Below, piece by piece: positions 26,788-35,819 of a DNA stretch of 64,000 nt. A program made the position numbers and the translations under genes. Origin of the DNA: an uncultured Mucilaginibacter sp. (GTDB lineage Bacteria > Bacteroidota > Bacteroidia > Sphingobacteriales > Sphingobacteriaceae); NCBI GenBank assembly GCA_903864275.1, contig CAIPFE010000019.1:285808-349807 (forward strand). Direction: 5' to 3'. The stretch's first letter is position 1. The number at the start of each line of letters is the position of its first letter. A model generated the notes under the pieces. It did not search any database. It had not been told where the DNA came from and saw only the letters and a program-made list of their open reading frames with translations.

Positions 26788-28362
26788 ATGGTTAAGAAAC
26801 CTTATTTTCTATTGATTTTTATTGTGGCTGCGCTCCAGGCGCGTTCTCAGTGTAACCAAAGTCTGGGCTCGCCGATTATCAATGAGACCTTTGGCGCGGG
26901 GATTGAGCCTAATGGGCCGGCGTTGCCTCTTGGGACCACTAATTTTGAGTTCTTCGGCGGCGGTCAATGCCCACAGGATGGCGATTATTCAATCGTCAAT
27001 CGTACATCCGGTTGTTTTGGTGTATGGAATACCGTTACAGACCATACCGGGGACCCTAATGGTTATTTTATGCTTGTTAATGCATCATACCAACCCAGCG
27101 ATTTTTTTGTACAAACTGTCAATGGCCTTTGCGATGGCACAACTTATCAATTTGCCGCATGGATAATAAACATGTTCGCGGTATCTGGCGGGATAGCGCC
27201 AAATATTACTTTTACCATCGAAAAAACCGATGGTACAATTTTAAGTACTTATAATACGGATAACATACCCTACTCCAATCCAGGTGTGTGGACCCAATAC
27301 GGACTTTTTTTTACAACCCCCATTGGTGTTTCAACTGTCGTAATAAGGATGCATAATAATGCCCCGGGGGGGTATGGAAATGATTTAGGGCTTGATGATA
27401 TTACTTTTACACCTGCCGGCCCGCAAACAACCATTGGCATAACCGGGTTTACGGGCACTACTTTAAATAATCCTTGTTATCAAAATATAAGCTTTTATTC
27501 GAATGTTGCCAATTGCTATGTTACTAACGCGTACCAATGGCAAACTTCAACGGATGCTGCTAACTGGACCGATATACCCGGCGCAACCAGCGCTGGTTAC
27601 GCACCACCGTTAACTGTCGCAGGGACCTATTATTACCGCATGAACGTTGCCCAAAGCGGGAACATCAGTAATGCAAGCTGCAGGGTAAATTCAAATATGC
27701 TGACGGTGGTATATCAGCCGCTCCAGCCGCCTTTTTCTCAAACTGTTTCTGCGCAGATATGCCCGGGCAATCCTTATGTACTGCCATCCGGTAAAGCGGT
27801 TGATTCGACAGGCCTGTATGCCGATACGGTGCGTTACAAAAAAGGCGGGTGCGACAGCCTGATAACAAATTTAAATTTAACCGTGTTCACCAAGCCTGAT
27901 CTGGGCCCGCCTAAAGGCTTGTGTTTCGGTGATACGGTGCTGTTAAGCCCCGGCACTTTTATTAGTTACTTGTGGCAGGATGGCAGTACAAAGCCCACCT
28001 ACAATGTAACCAACGCCGGTACCTATTGGGTAAGGGTCGGCTATGAAACCGGTTGTACGGCTGCGGATACGATGGTAGTTAAATTTATAGGCTGCCTGCC
28101 TGCAAAAATACCAAACACTTTTACGCCAAACGGCGATGGCGTTAACGATACCTGGCTAATTGACGGCCTGCAGGGCTACACCAATTGCGAGGTTTTTATT
28201 TATAATAGGTGGGGCCAGCTCGTATTCAAAAGTACGGGATACAGCAAGCCATGGGACGGCACGTACAATAACAAAAACGTACCTTTTGGCACTTATTATT
28301 ATGTGATAAATCTTAAAAATAACACGCGGCCAATTTCAGGGAATGTGACTGTGATCCGGTGA
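26788..28362 (+). CDS. T9SS type B sorted surface protein, paralogous C-terminus
   Basis: The ATG at 26788 is preferred over the TTG at 26773 because it begins directly at a clean signal peptide (MVKKPYFLLIFIVAALQARS). The 524-residue protein has an N-terminal jelly-roll-like domain with a carbohydrate-binding look (CDGTTYQFAAWIINMF and GNDLGLDDITFTP), an Ig-like region ending in TYYYRMNV, then the same Ig-like plus sorting module as its neighbour (PNTFTPNGDGVNDTW, RWGQLVFKSTGY). It should be exported by the type IX system and held on the surface. The two genes are separated by 163 nt and probably arose by duplication of the C-terminal part. Confidence 0.87.
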   Translation: MVKKPYFLLIFIVAALQARSQCNQSLGSPIINETFGAGIEPNGPALPLGTTNFEFFGGGQCPQDGDYSIVNRTSGCFGVWNTVTDHTGDPNGYFMLVNASYQPSDFFVQTVNGLCDGTTYQFAAWIINMFAVSGGIAPNITFTIEKTDGTILSTYNTDNIPYSNPGVWTQYGLFFTTPIGVSTVVIRMHNNAPGGYGNDLGLDDITFTPAGPQTTIGITGFTGTTLNNPCYQNISFYSNVANCYVTNAYQWQTSTDAANWTDIPGATSAGYAPPLTVAGTYYYRMNVAQSGNISNASCRVNSNMLTVVYQPLQPPFSQTVSAQICPGNPYVLPSGKAVDSTGLYADTVRYKKGGCDSLITNLNLTVFTKPDLGPPKGLCFGDTVLLSPGTFISYLWQDGSTKPTYNVTNAGTYWVRVGYETGCTAADTMVVKFIGCLPAKIPNTFTPNGDGVNDTWLIDGLQGYTNCEVFIYNRWGQLVFKSTGYSKPWDGTYNNKNVPFGTYYYVINLKNNTRPISGNVTVIR

Positions 28363-28385
28363 AAAGATGGATCCAGGATAACTAC

Positions 28386-29294
28386 TCACGCTACCGCCAT
28401 TTCCTCTTCCTCGTCATCATCATCATCCAAATTTCTCATGAACTTTTTGCGGTAATTGAGCGGGCTCATATGCATTTTTTGCTTAAACATTTTATAAAAA
28501 TGCGATACGTCGCCAAAACCGCTTTCATAGGATATTTCGGAGATAGGCTTGTCCGTTTGTACCAGCTGCTGTATGGCGTAATTGAGGCGGTACTCAATTA
28601 TGGTTTCCATAAAGGTTTTGCGCGTTATTTTCTTAAAATATTTACAAAACGCGTTGGTGGTCATATTTGCAAGATCGGCGGCTTCGTTTAGTGAAACCTG
28701 TCGCCTGAAGTTTTCAACCAGGTAAGCAAAAACCGGGTTTATGCGTTCTTGTTGGGCAATCGTACGTTCTGCAATAATCCGATTGTGGTCAAGCAAGTTA
28801 TATTCATCCGACGAAGCCAGGCGCTGCAATATTTCCAGCAGCCCGATAAGTAGTTTGAAACTATTTTTTTCCTGGCTGAGCGCCAGTAAATTTTGGTTTA
28901 TGACAGCGTGAGGCCCCGGGTGAAAGTGTACGCCGCAGCCGCTGCGGTGAAAGAGCTTTTTAATGTGCTGTAACTCGTTTTTACTAAAAAAACCATCACC
29001 CAAAAAAGCGTCATCAAACTGCACCACAATTGCGCTTGCTTCGGGCTGTCGCTCCTTTGGCGGGTCCAGTTTCCAGCAATGCGGCAGGTTTGGCCCAAGC
29101 ATTACCAGGTCGCCTGCCTCATAGTCACTCATGTGGCTGCCAACGTAACGTTTGCCTGTGCCATGCAAAATGGAAGTGAGTTCGTACTCCGGGTGGAAGT
29201 GATACGGTGCTTCAAAAGCAGATTTATCAAATTTCCGGAATATAAATGACTGGCCATGTACGGGCTGAAGTACCTCGAAAGACGCCTTGATCAT
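28386..29294 (-). CDS. AraC-family regulator with cupin sensor and acidic tail
   Basis: A 302-residue regulator. Residues 15-95 form a cupin-like ligand domain (PYHFHPEYELTSILHGTGKR), and residues 195-290 hold two helix-turn-helix motifs (VSLNEAADLANMTTNAFCKY and KPISEISYESGFGDVSHFYK). It then ends in an unusual tail of five Asp and four Glu before MAVA, encoded by a GAT/GAG run. AraC proteins of this shape sense a small molecule and activate neighbouring catabolic genes. It is divergent from the phytanoyl-CoA dioxygenase-like gene across 124 bp, which is its most likely target. Confidence 0.9.
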   Translation of the reverse strand: MIKASFEVLQPVHGQSFIFRKFDKSAFEAPYHFHPEYELTSILHGTGKRYVGSHMSDYEAGDLVMLGPNLPHCWKLDPPKERQPEASAIVVQFDDAFLGDGFFSKNELQHIKKLFHRSGCGVHFHPGPHAVINQNLLALSQEKNSFKLLIGLLEILQRLASSDEYNLLDHNRIIAERTIAQQERINPVFAYLVENFRRQVSLNEAADLANMTTNAFCKYFKKITRKTFMETIIEYRLNYAIQQLVQTDKPISEISYESGFGDVSHFYKMFKQKMHMSPLNYRKKFMRNLDDDDDEEEEMAVA

Positions 29295-29391
29295 AGTATA
29301 ATTTATCAGGTTTTTTTATTAATATAAAACTAATGATAAAATAATCCATAATTATACCATTTTGTTCACTTTTTTACTTAAAAATGTAGTT

Positions 29392-29399
29392 TAACTTTG
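29392..29399 (+). promoter_or_regulatory. -7 element TAACTTTG for the dioxygenase gene
   Basis: TAACTTTG is a full match to TAnnTTTG and lies 19 nt before the ATG at 29419. The TTTG at 29361-29364 is 27 nt away, so the -33 box is weak, as expected for a promoter needing the adjacent AraC activator (inference). Confidence 0.6.
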
Positions 29400-29418
29400 A
29401 CGAAATAAAACTGAAGTT

Positions 29419-30243
29419 ATGAAGGCCGGGAAAGTTATGGTTTTACCTCAACTGGATGATTTTAAAAAATTGCCTGTCGAAAGCATCAGTGAATTCCGCG
29501 AGAAGGGGCATACATTAGTTAAACAGGTACTTTCTCCCGATGAGATTGCTGCCTATAAGCCTGTTATTGTGGGCGCTGCTGACAAGTACAACACTGAAAA
29601 ACGCAAACTACAGGATAGGGATACCTATGGAAAAGCTTTTTTACAGATCATGAACCTTTGGCAAAGCGATGAAGACGTAAAGAAATTCGTGCTCGCAAAG
29701 CGCATGGCAAAGATCGCGGCCGATTTGATGGGTGTTGAAAATGTGAGGATATACCACGACCAGGCCCTGTTTAAAGAACCGGGCGGAGGCCCCACACCCT
29801 GGCATCAGGACCAATATTACTGGCCAATCGATACAAATAATACCATAACTATGTGGATGCCCCTGGTTGATATTGATGTAGATATGGGTATGCTCACCTT
29901 TGCATCCGGCTCGTATACAGAAGGGGCTGTGTTTAATTTCGAGATATCGGACGAATCGGAAAGCGCTTTTGATAACTATGTAACTGAACATAAGTTCCCC
30001 ATAAGCCGCGCAAGGACAATGCGTGCTGGCGACGCCACATGGCACCGCGGTTTTACCATGCACCACGCCGGCGGCAATAACTCAAACAAAATGCGAGAGG
30101 TGATGACTGTTATTTATGTTGCCGACGGCGCACGCATTACACCTTATAAAAACGAATGGCAAGAAAACGACCACCATAAATGGCTGATGGGCAAACCCAT
30201 AGGCGGGCTGATAGATTCGGAATTAAACCCGAGGGTTTTGTAG
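29419..30243 (+). CDS. Phytanoyl-CoA dioxygenase family oxygenase
   Basis: A 274-residue Fe(II)/2-oxoglutarate dioxygenase. The facial triad is visible as His129-x-Asp131 in PWHQDQYYW and a distal His at 215-216 in TMHHAGGN, with Arg226 placed to bind 2-oxoglutarate. PhyH-family enzymes hydroxylate many small molecules; bacterial members act on osmolytes, phosphonates, quorum signals or natural products. The gene is divergent from the AraC regulator, which suggests a substrate-induced catabolic oxygenase. No transporter or further catabolic gene is adjacent, so the substrate cannot be inferred. Confidence 0.88.
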   Translation: MKAGKVMVLPQLDDFKKLPVESISEFREKGHTLVKQVLSPDEIAAYKPVIVGAADKYNTEKRKLQDRDTYGKAFLQIMNLWQSDEDVKKFVLAKRMAKIAADLMGVENVRIYHDQALFKEPGGGPTPWHQDQYYWPIDTNNTITMWMPLVDIDVDMGMLTFASGSYTEGAVFNFEISDESESAFDNYVTEHKFPISRARTMRAGDATWHRGFTMHHAGGNNSNKMREVMTVIYVADGARITPYKNEWQENDHHKWLMGKPIGGLIDSELNPRVL

Positions 30244-30278
30244 CGAGTACCCACCGGGAGATATCCCTTTTTTCGTAA

Positions 30279-31901
30279 TCAAAGTGCCTCCTTAAAATCG
30301 TTCTTCCGCTGTGAATCTTCAAGGAAGAGGGAAAGGAATATTTTCTGCTCTGTTCGTACTGAATAAATAGGCTGCAGGTTATTGATATACCTGTTGTCGA
30401 AATATATAAAATGTTCAAAACCCACGCTCAGATTTTTAACTAATTGCACGGTGATCCTCGGTTTTAAAATACTGATATGGTTGTTGCTGCCCGGCCCGTA
30501 AAAGGCGTGCAGTAAATAATAATAGTATTCAAGAGACGTAGTTGCGAATTTCCCCCAGCTAATTGTTGTTGAAAATTTCCCTTCAAAGCCGGCGTTATAA
30601 GTATAGTCCCTCACCTGGGATGTGTCGGGGCCAAAACGAGTGCTGTTACCTGCTAAAGGTATCCCGGCCAGGTCGGCGTTGGTGGAAATAACAATCGACT
30701 TGCTGATGGGGTATTTAGTAATTACCCCGCCACCAAAACCAAGCGCCCCAAGCTCAAAAGTCATATTATCCCAGTAATCGTAGTATTGAAAAGCGCCGTA
30801 TAACATGGACAGCTTACCCAAATTGGTATTGCCCCCAAATAATATCCCGTAACCAAGAACGTTGTCCAATATTTTTCGACCCGAACCAAAACTAAATTCA
30901 GTGCGGAACTTGAAAAGATCAAAGGGTTTGCGATGTATTTCCTCAAAGGGGTTTCCATAATCAAACTGAACATTAATGAGTGCATTGGTAGGTCCGTTGC
31001 CCAAAATTTTATAGTTATCGATATTTATTTTATGTATACCTGCATATAAGGTAACATTCAACGGCTCTTTCTGATACACTTCCTTAGTCGCCTTCCTGAA
31101 TGTTTTGCCTTCGAACAACCGGTTAAGCCCCCTTACCGGGTCTACCAGCCCGGCAAATATTTCGCGGAACACCCTGTCGCCCCCGCTGGTGCGGTCATCC
31201 AGGATATTTGAACTTAAGCGGTAAAATATTTCACCGAGGAATGCCCCATTAGCCGTGGTATTGATAATATCATTGTAAGATGGGCGTGTGTTTTCACCAA
31301 AATATTCCCACATCAGGCTGCCAGCAGCTGCATAAGGGGCGGATTGTAAATAGCTGTAACCTTGTGAGCGGGCGGCATTAAAGTACATGGACCCAGTATA
31401 TGGGTGCGCTATAAAATTTACTCCGAACCTGTCGGCGTCCCATTCCCAGCCCTTCCGTAAATTGTATTTCCATGTCGTAGGGCCAATGTGCGAAAAGCTT
31501 TCATTTAACAGGAACCTATCCATTGACCATGTGAATACATTGACACCCAATACTTCGATGAAAGGCTTCCAAACCGGGTATCTTTTGTTATATTCTTTAT
31601 CGTCGTTTAACAGATCGCCATATTTATTATAAATCGTAGTATCAATAAAGGGCCTTTTTGCAGGCTGGTTGCCTGCTGAGTCTGTGATAGTTTTTTTTGC
31701 CGATTTAATTTCTTTTAATTGCTCTTTAGCCGGCCCGTTTCCAGGTTTTATGGTATCAGTTGGCGCAACCTGGGCATGTAAACGCGTGGAGAGGAAAAAA
31801 ACAAGAAAAAACAGGGCTATTGTTTTGAATTTTTTGGCGGGGTCCCCGAAAATCAATGGAATGTTTATTGCACGCAGATCAATAAAGTACAAGTTTAACA
31901 T
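30279..31901 (-). CDS. DUF3943 outer-membrane-associated protein
   Basis: A 540-residue exported protein. The hydrophobic leader FKTIALFFLVFFLSTRLHAQ is preceded by 25 unusual residues, so the true start may be downstream at a non-ATG codon; no closer ATG exists. Residues 105-250 carry the DUF3943 signature (WSMDRFLLN, SHIGPTTWKYNLRKGWEWD, FIAHPYTGSMYFNAARSQGY). The C-terminal half is rich in alternating beta strands (NVQFDYGNPFEEIHRKPFDL, LSVGFEHFIYFDNRYINN), as in outer-membrane barrels. The function of the family is unknown. It is convergent with the dioxygenase gene, 35 nt apart. Confidence 0.8.
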   Translation of the reverse strand: MLNLYFIDLRAINIPLIFGDPAKKFKTIALFFLVFFLSTRLHAQVAPTDTIKPGNGPAKEQLKEIKSAKKTITDSAGNQPAKRPFIDTTIYNKYGDLLNDDKEYNKRYPVWKPFIEVLGVNVFTWSMDRFLLNESFSHIGPTTWKYNLRKGWEWDADRFGVNFIAHPYTGSMYFNAARSQGYSYLQSAPYAAAGSLMWEYFGENTRPSYNDIINTTANGAFLGEIFYRLSSNILDDRTSGGDRVFREIFAGLVDPVRGLNRLFEGKTFRKATKEVYQKEPLNVTLYAGIHKINIDNYKILGNGPTNALINVQFDYGNPFEEIHRKPFDLFKFRTEFSFGSGRKILDNVLGYGILFGGNTNLGKLSMLYGAFQYYDYWDNMTFELGALGFGGGVITKYPISKSIVISTNADLAGIPLAGNSTRFGPDTSQVRDYTYNAGFEGKFSTTISWGKFATTSLEYYYYLLHAFYGPGSNNHISILKPRITVQLVKNLSVGFEHFIYFDNRYINNLQPIYSVRTEQKIFLSLFLEDSQRKNDFKEAL

Positions 31902-32040
31902 GGTAACAGCTTAATGAGTATAAAGCAATAACCTGTAATTTGTTGAAACTGTTTTAACTTACTATTAAAAAATTGCTTAAATAATGTAAAGGATGAAAAT
32001 TAGTTTATTTCTGATTCACGGATCGTTGCAAAAAAACGGC

Positions 32041-32817
32041 TTAAAAAATACCGCGGTTGGCACCGCCATCAACCTGAATAGTCGTACCGCTGATATAAGC
32101 AGCCTGTTCGGATGCTAAAAAAGTAACGAGCGCAGCTAATTCCTCAGGTTTCCCTATCCGGCCAAGCGGGATGTTTTTGGCCCGCTCTCTTAAAGCCAGT
32201 TCAGGATCGGCATCTTTGGGTAGCGTATGTTTTAGCCTGTCGGTTAATATCATCCCCGGGGCCACATTGTTTACGGTAATATTATAGGGCCCAAATTCAT
32301 CGGCCATCAGTTTTGCCATTCCGACAACACCCATGCGCATACTGGTGGAAAGTACCGAATTGCCCAACACCGACTTTACCGATCCGCTAATAATATTAAT
32401 AATACGCCCGCTCCCTGTTTTTTGCATATGTGGCAATACCAGCCGGCTGGTGCGGGCAAAACTAAGCAGGGTAAGCTCAAAAGCTTTTTGCCAGGCCTCA
32501 TCATCAAAATTTTCGAATTTATTGAATGGCGGGCCGCCGCCATTATTAAGTAAGATATCTATCCGTCCGAAAATATCGGCGGCTTTTTCAATAAAACTTT
32601 TTACCTGTCCGCCATTGGAGACATCAACCGGGATGGCAATAATTTTATTGCCCGTAAGCTTTTCTATTTCGTCAGCAGTTTTGTTCAGTTCAACCGCATC
32701 GCGCGAGCCAATGATCACTTTTGCGCCTTCGGCAGATAAAGCGGTGGCTATGGCTTTTCCTAAACCTTTGCTGGCAGCAAGTACTATGGCTACCTTGTTT
32801 GTGAGTTTTAGATCCAT
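32041..32817 (-). CDS. Atypical short-chain dehydrogenase/reductase
   Basis: The start is taken at 32817 (MDLKLTNKVAIVLAASKG). A longer frame to 32868 would add 17 residues encoded by a repeat tract. The 258-residue Rossmann protein has NNGGGPPFNKF, the NVAPGMILT loop and the C-terminal ISGTTIQVDGG typical of FabG-like SDRs. Two signatures deviate. The cofactor motif begins AASKGLG instead of TGxxxGxG, and the catalytic YxxxK is replaced by the LSTSMRMGV stretch. This matches the ketoacyl reductase-like SDR subgroup known to lack a perfect catalytic tetrad (BKR_like_SDR_like). Reductase activity is therefore doubtful. It follows the MMPL exporter gene by 59 nt. Confidence 0.85.
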   Translation of the reverse strand: MDLKLTNKVAIVLAASKGLGKAIATALSAEGAKVIIGSRDAVELNKTADEIEKLTGNKIIAIPVDVSNGGQVKSFIEKAADIFGRIDILLNNGGGPPFNKFENFDDEAWQKAFELTLLSFARTSRLVLPHMQKTGSGRIINIISGSVKSVLGNSVLSTSMRMGVVGMAKLMADEFGPYNITVNNVAPGMILTDRLKHTLPKDADPELALRERAKNIPLGRIGKPEELAALVTFLASEQAAYISGTTIQVDGGANRGIF

Positions 32818-32852
32818 GTTAATTGTTGGATTGAGTTGACTAAGTTGAAAAA
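32818..32852 (-). repeat. TTGATTAAGTTGG-type words upstream of the SDR start
   Basis: On the plus strand the words TTGTTGGATTGAGTTGACTAAGTTG belong to the same family as the tract at 79-230. They sit between the exporter stop and the SDR start and explain the false N-terminal extension. Confidence 0.55.
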
Positions 32853-32876
32853 GCAAAAGTAACAGCATCTGTTGGA

Positions 32877-35207
32877 CTAATCTCTCGTCAAAGACGTTTC
32901 ACCTTTAACCTTTTGCCTTCTCTCCAAGCTCAATAAAAATGCAGGCAATAAAGTAAGGTTGCTGACCATCGCCACCAACAAGGTTACCGACAACAAAATA
33001 CCTAATGCAGATACGCTGCCAAAGGTCGAAAACGCGAATATCCCAAAACCAAAAAACAATACGATAGCGATATAGATCATACTGATACCGGTTTCGCGGA
33101 TCGTATCTGAAACAATTTTCGAAATGCTTTTGTTGGTGTCATGTAATTCCTGCCGGTAACGGGTAATAAAATAGATGGTCTGGTCTGACGATATCCCCAT
33201 CGCGATACTAAAAATAAGTATGGTTGATGGTTTCAGCGGTATCCCGAAAAAGCCCATAATTCCTGCGGTTATTACCAGCGGGATAAGGTTAGGCAGCAAA
33301 GAAATAGCGATCATTTTTATCCCCCTGAATAATATCCACATAACTCCCGCAATTAATAATATAGCCAGGGCCAGGCTTTGGTAAAGGTTTTTAACCATGT
33401 AATTGGCCCCTTTGATAAATATGATGCTCGATCCAGTCAACTCGACATGGTATTTTTTGGGGTTGAATATCGAATCGATACGGGGCTGTAAATTGGCTAT
33501 TACCTCGTTCATCCGGTTCGAGCCCACATCTATCATTTCAAAACTCGCCCTCGTAAATTGCCGGGTACTGTCGAGATAATTACGCAGTATATTTGTGTTT
33601 TTACCGGAATTGCCAGCATAGCTCAAAATAAATCCCTGCTCAAACCCTTCCGGCAAACGGTAATAATTATTCTTGCCGCCATAAAATGCCTGGGTAGAAA
33701 ATTTCAACGCCTGTATTAACGATAGCGACCTGCTGAATTCGGGATAGGACGAGATAAGGTCCTCCATTTTTTCAACCTTGCGAATAAACGCCTGGTTCAC
33801 TACCCCGTTTTTATGTTTCGTGTCAATGCTCACTTCAAGCGGTAATACGCCTTTGAAGTTGGCTTCAAAAAATTGCAGGTCGCTTAAAGTATTGCTGGTT
33901 TTAGGCAGGTCATCAACCACATAACTATTTACGTTTATTTTTAGCATGCCGTAACAACAAATAACTACCATCAATAAAGTAATAATATAAATTGCTTTAC
34001 GATAGTTATGTACCAGGTGGTCTAACTTCACCAATACAATTTGCATTATTTTTCGGTCTTTAATGCCGGTCAATTTGGCCTGGGGATCAGGCAAATAGCT
34101 AAATATTATAGGTATCAGCACCAAGCTCAGCGCAAAAGTTGCCATAATACTTAGCGAGGCCACCAGGCCAAATTGCGACAGCAACTCGCTGTTTGTAAAA
34201 CATAATACGCCAAAACCTATGGCGGTGGTAACGTTCGCAATGAAAGTAGTTATTCCAACTTTTTCAATAGTTGTACGCAATGCTTGTATTTTATTACCTG
34301 TTAAGCCGAATTCGTGATAATATTTATTTAAAATAAAGATGCAATTGGGCACACCGATAATTACCATCAGCGCCGATATGATACCCGTAAGAATGGTAAT
34401 TTCGTAATGCATAAGCACCAAAATACCGAGGCCCCAGGTAACGCCGAGGAGTACTACTATTATAGGAAAAATGACCGGGTAGGCTGCGCGGAATACAAGC
34501 ACCAATATGATGGTTGTAATCAGCAGCGAAAGGCCCAGGAAAAGCGTAAACTCGTGTTTCATTAAATCGCCTGCAACGGTACGTATAAGCGGCAGGCCCG
34601 AATAGTGAACCTGTATATTATACTTTTGATCAAATTGCGTACCTTCATTTACAATGGTATTTATAATGGGAACGCGCTTTGAAGTATTTAAAATTTTATC
34701 GTCAAAGGTAATTGCCATTAGCGTCGACTGGCTGTCTTCGCTTAAAATAAGGCCTTTATAAAACGGAAGGGAGGCTATCAACTGTTTTATACTATCAGCA
34801 GCCTTAGCGGTAGCTAAGGGATGATTAACTAATGGTTTCAGCACAAAACGGTGCTTCGAAGTATCCTTTTCAAGGTTGTAGAGATTTGCAACAGAAATAA
34901 CAGCTTTAACACCCTTAATATGCTGGATGCTGTCGCCGATCTGGTGCCAGTCGTTAAATACATCTTTATCAAATATCCGCGGCGACTTAAAACCGATAAC
35001 CATTGTACTGGCATCCTGCCCGAATATTTTTTTGAACTGCATGTACCGGATGTAAGCGGAATCGGTAACCGGCAATACTTTACCGCCATTAAAGGTTATC
35101 CGGACCTTACTGGCCTCGTAACCCATAAAAATGGTAAGCGCGGCGATCAGAGCAAGTATAAGCGGCCGGTTCTTTAGGATAATATCAGCAAGCTTCTTCC
35201 AGAACAT
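32877..35207 (-). CDS. RND/MMPL superfamily exporter
   Basis: A 776-residue inner-membrane protein. One hydrophobic helix near the N-terminus (RPLILALIAALTIFMGYEA), a periplasmic loop of about 180 residues and then five helices form the first half. A second loop and five or six helices repeat the pattern. This is the layout of predicted RND exporters of the MMPL type (COG1033), about 250 residues shorter than drug pumps. Family members export lipids, hopanoids or other hydrophobic compounds. No adaptor or outer-membrane partner gene is present. The SDR gene follows downstream, which might mean a lipid-related function, but that is inference. Confidence 0.88.
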   Translation of the reverse strand: MFWKKLADIILKNRPLILALIAALTIFMGYEASKVRITFNGGKVLPVTDSAYIRYMQFKKIFGQDASTMVIGFKSPRIFDKDVFNDWHQIGDSIQHIKGVKAVISVANLYNLEKDTSKHRFVLKPLVNHPLATAKAADSIKQLIASLPFYKGLILSEDSQSTLMAITFDDKILNTSKRVPIINTIVNEGTQFDQKYNIQVHYSGLPLIRTVAGDLMKHEFTLFLGLSLLITTIILVLVFRAAYPVIFPIIVVLLGVTWGLGILVLMHYEITILTGIISALMVIIGVPNCIFILNKYYHEFGLTGNKIQALRTTIEKVGITTFIANVTTAIGFGVLCFTNSELLSQFGLVASLSIMATFALSLVLIPIIFSYLPDPQAKLTGIKDRKIMQIVLVKLDHLVHNYRKAIYIITLLMVVICCYGMLKINVNSYVVDDLPKTSNTLSDLQFFEANFKGVLPLEVSIDTKHKNGVVNQAFIRKVEKMEDLISSYPEFSRSLSLIQALKFSTQAFYGGKNNYYRLPEGFEQGFILSYAGNSGKNTNILRNYLDSTRQFTRASFEMIDVGSNRMNEVIANLQPRIDSIFNPKKYHVELTGSSIIFIKGANYMVKNLYQSLALAILLIAGVMWILFRGIKMIAISLLPNLIPLVITAGIMGFFGIPLKPSTILIFSIAMGISSDQTIYFITRYRQELHDTNKSISKIVSDTIRETGISMIYIAIVLFFGFGIFAFSTFGSVSALGILLSVTLLVAMVSNLTLLPAFLLSLERRQKVKGETSLTRD

Positions 35208-35289
35208 TATTTTATTACGGGTTAATCGGGGTCGCTAAACTACGAAATTAGATTTATCATGGTATTTATGAAAATGATATTGTGACAAT

Positions 35290-35437
35290 GTTTTTCAAAT
35301 GTGCAGATTTGTAGGGAGAAGAATTTGAAAATGCGGGGATTTGAAGATTTGAAAATGTTCTTTCCCCATGCGATGAGCCTTCGAGAAGCGAAGCGGGGCG
35401 CTTTGCAAGTAGTGATGGGTTTCAAAACCATCGCTAC
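35290..35437. repeat. TTTGAAAATG-type words and a REP-like hairpin
   Basis: Words such as GCAGATTTG, ATTTGAAAATGCGGGGATTTG and AAGATTTGAAAATG fill 35297-35360. At 35409-35437 GTAGTGATGG pairs with CCATCGCTAC (10 bp with one G-T pair) around a loop with its own TTT/AAA pairing, a REP-like hairpin. No gene was found here. The tract sits between the divergent exporter and DgkA-type kinase genes. Confidence 0.6.
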
Positions 35438-35461
35438 GGATAAATAACTGAATGATCAAAC

Positions 35462-35818
35462 ATGAAAAAACTGATCCGCAGCTTTGGTTTTGCTTTTAAA
35501 GGGGTGGCTTATGCAACATCAAGCCAGTTAAATTTCAGGATACACCTGGGGGCCACCGTACTGGCTTTATTAATGGGATATTTCCTCCAAATTTCTGCAA
35601 GCGAATGGCTATGGGTTGCTTTATGTATTGCCCTGGTGCTTGTTACCGAAATATTCAATACCATGATCGAAACCTTGACTGACCTGGTTTCGCCCGGGTA
35701 TAACGAAAAAGCAGGGCATATTAAAGACATGAGCGCAGGTGCAGTAGTAATTGCCGCTATTTTTGCATTGATCACAGGCCTGGTTATATTTTTACCAAAG
35801 CTGCTACTGCTTTTTTAA
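35462..35818 (+). CDS. dgkA: Diacylglycerol/undecaprenol kinase family protein
   Basis: A 118-residue inner-membrane enzyme with three hydrophobic helices. It has the family signature EIFNTMIETLTDLVSP, with the Glu and Asn residues that bind ATP and metal, and the GHIKDMSAGAV segment matching the conserved KDxxAGAV of DgkA proteins. In Gram-negatives it phosphorylates diacylglycerol; in many other bacteria it phosphorylates undecaprenol. Which lipid is used here is not decided by the sequence. The recO gene starts 1 nt after its stop, so they form one transcription unit. Confidence 0.9.
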   Translation: MKKLIRSFGFAFKGVAYATSSQLNFRIHLGATVLALLMGYFLQISASEWLWVALCIALVLVTEIFNTMIETLTDLVSPGYNEKAGHIKDMSAGAVVIAAIFALITGLVIFLPKLLLLF

Positions 35819-35819
35819 C

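Noticed and set aside
30253..30271. GGGAGATATCCC followed by TTTTTT between convergent genes
   Set aside because: Only four base pairs form in the stem, too weak to call a terminator.
32818..32868. N-terminal extension of the SDR (MLLLLLFQLSQLNPTIN)
   Set aside because: It is encoded by a repeat tract, and the fold starts cleanly at the next Met.
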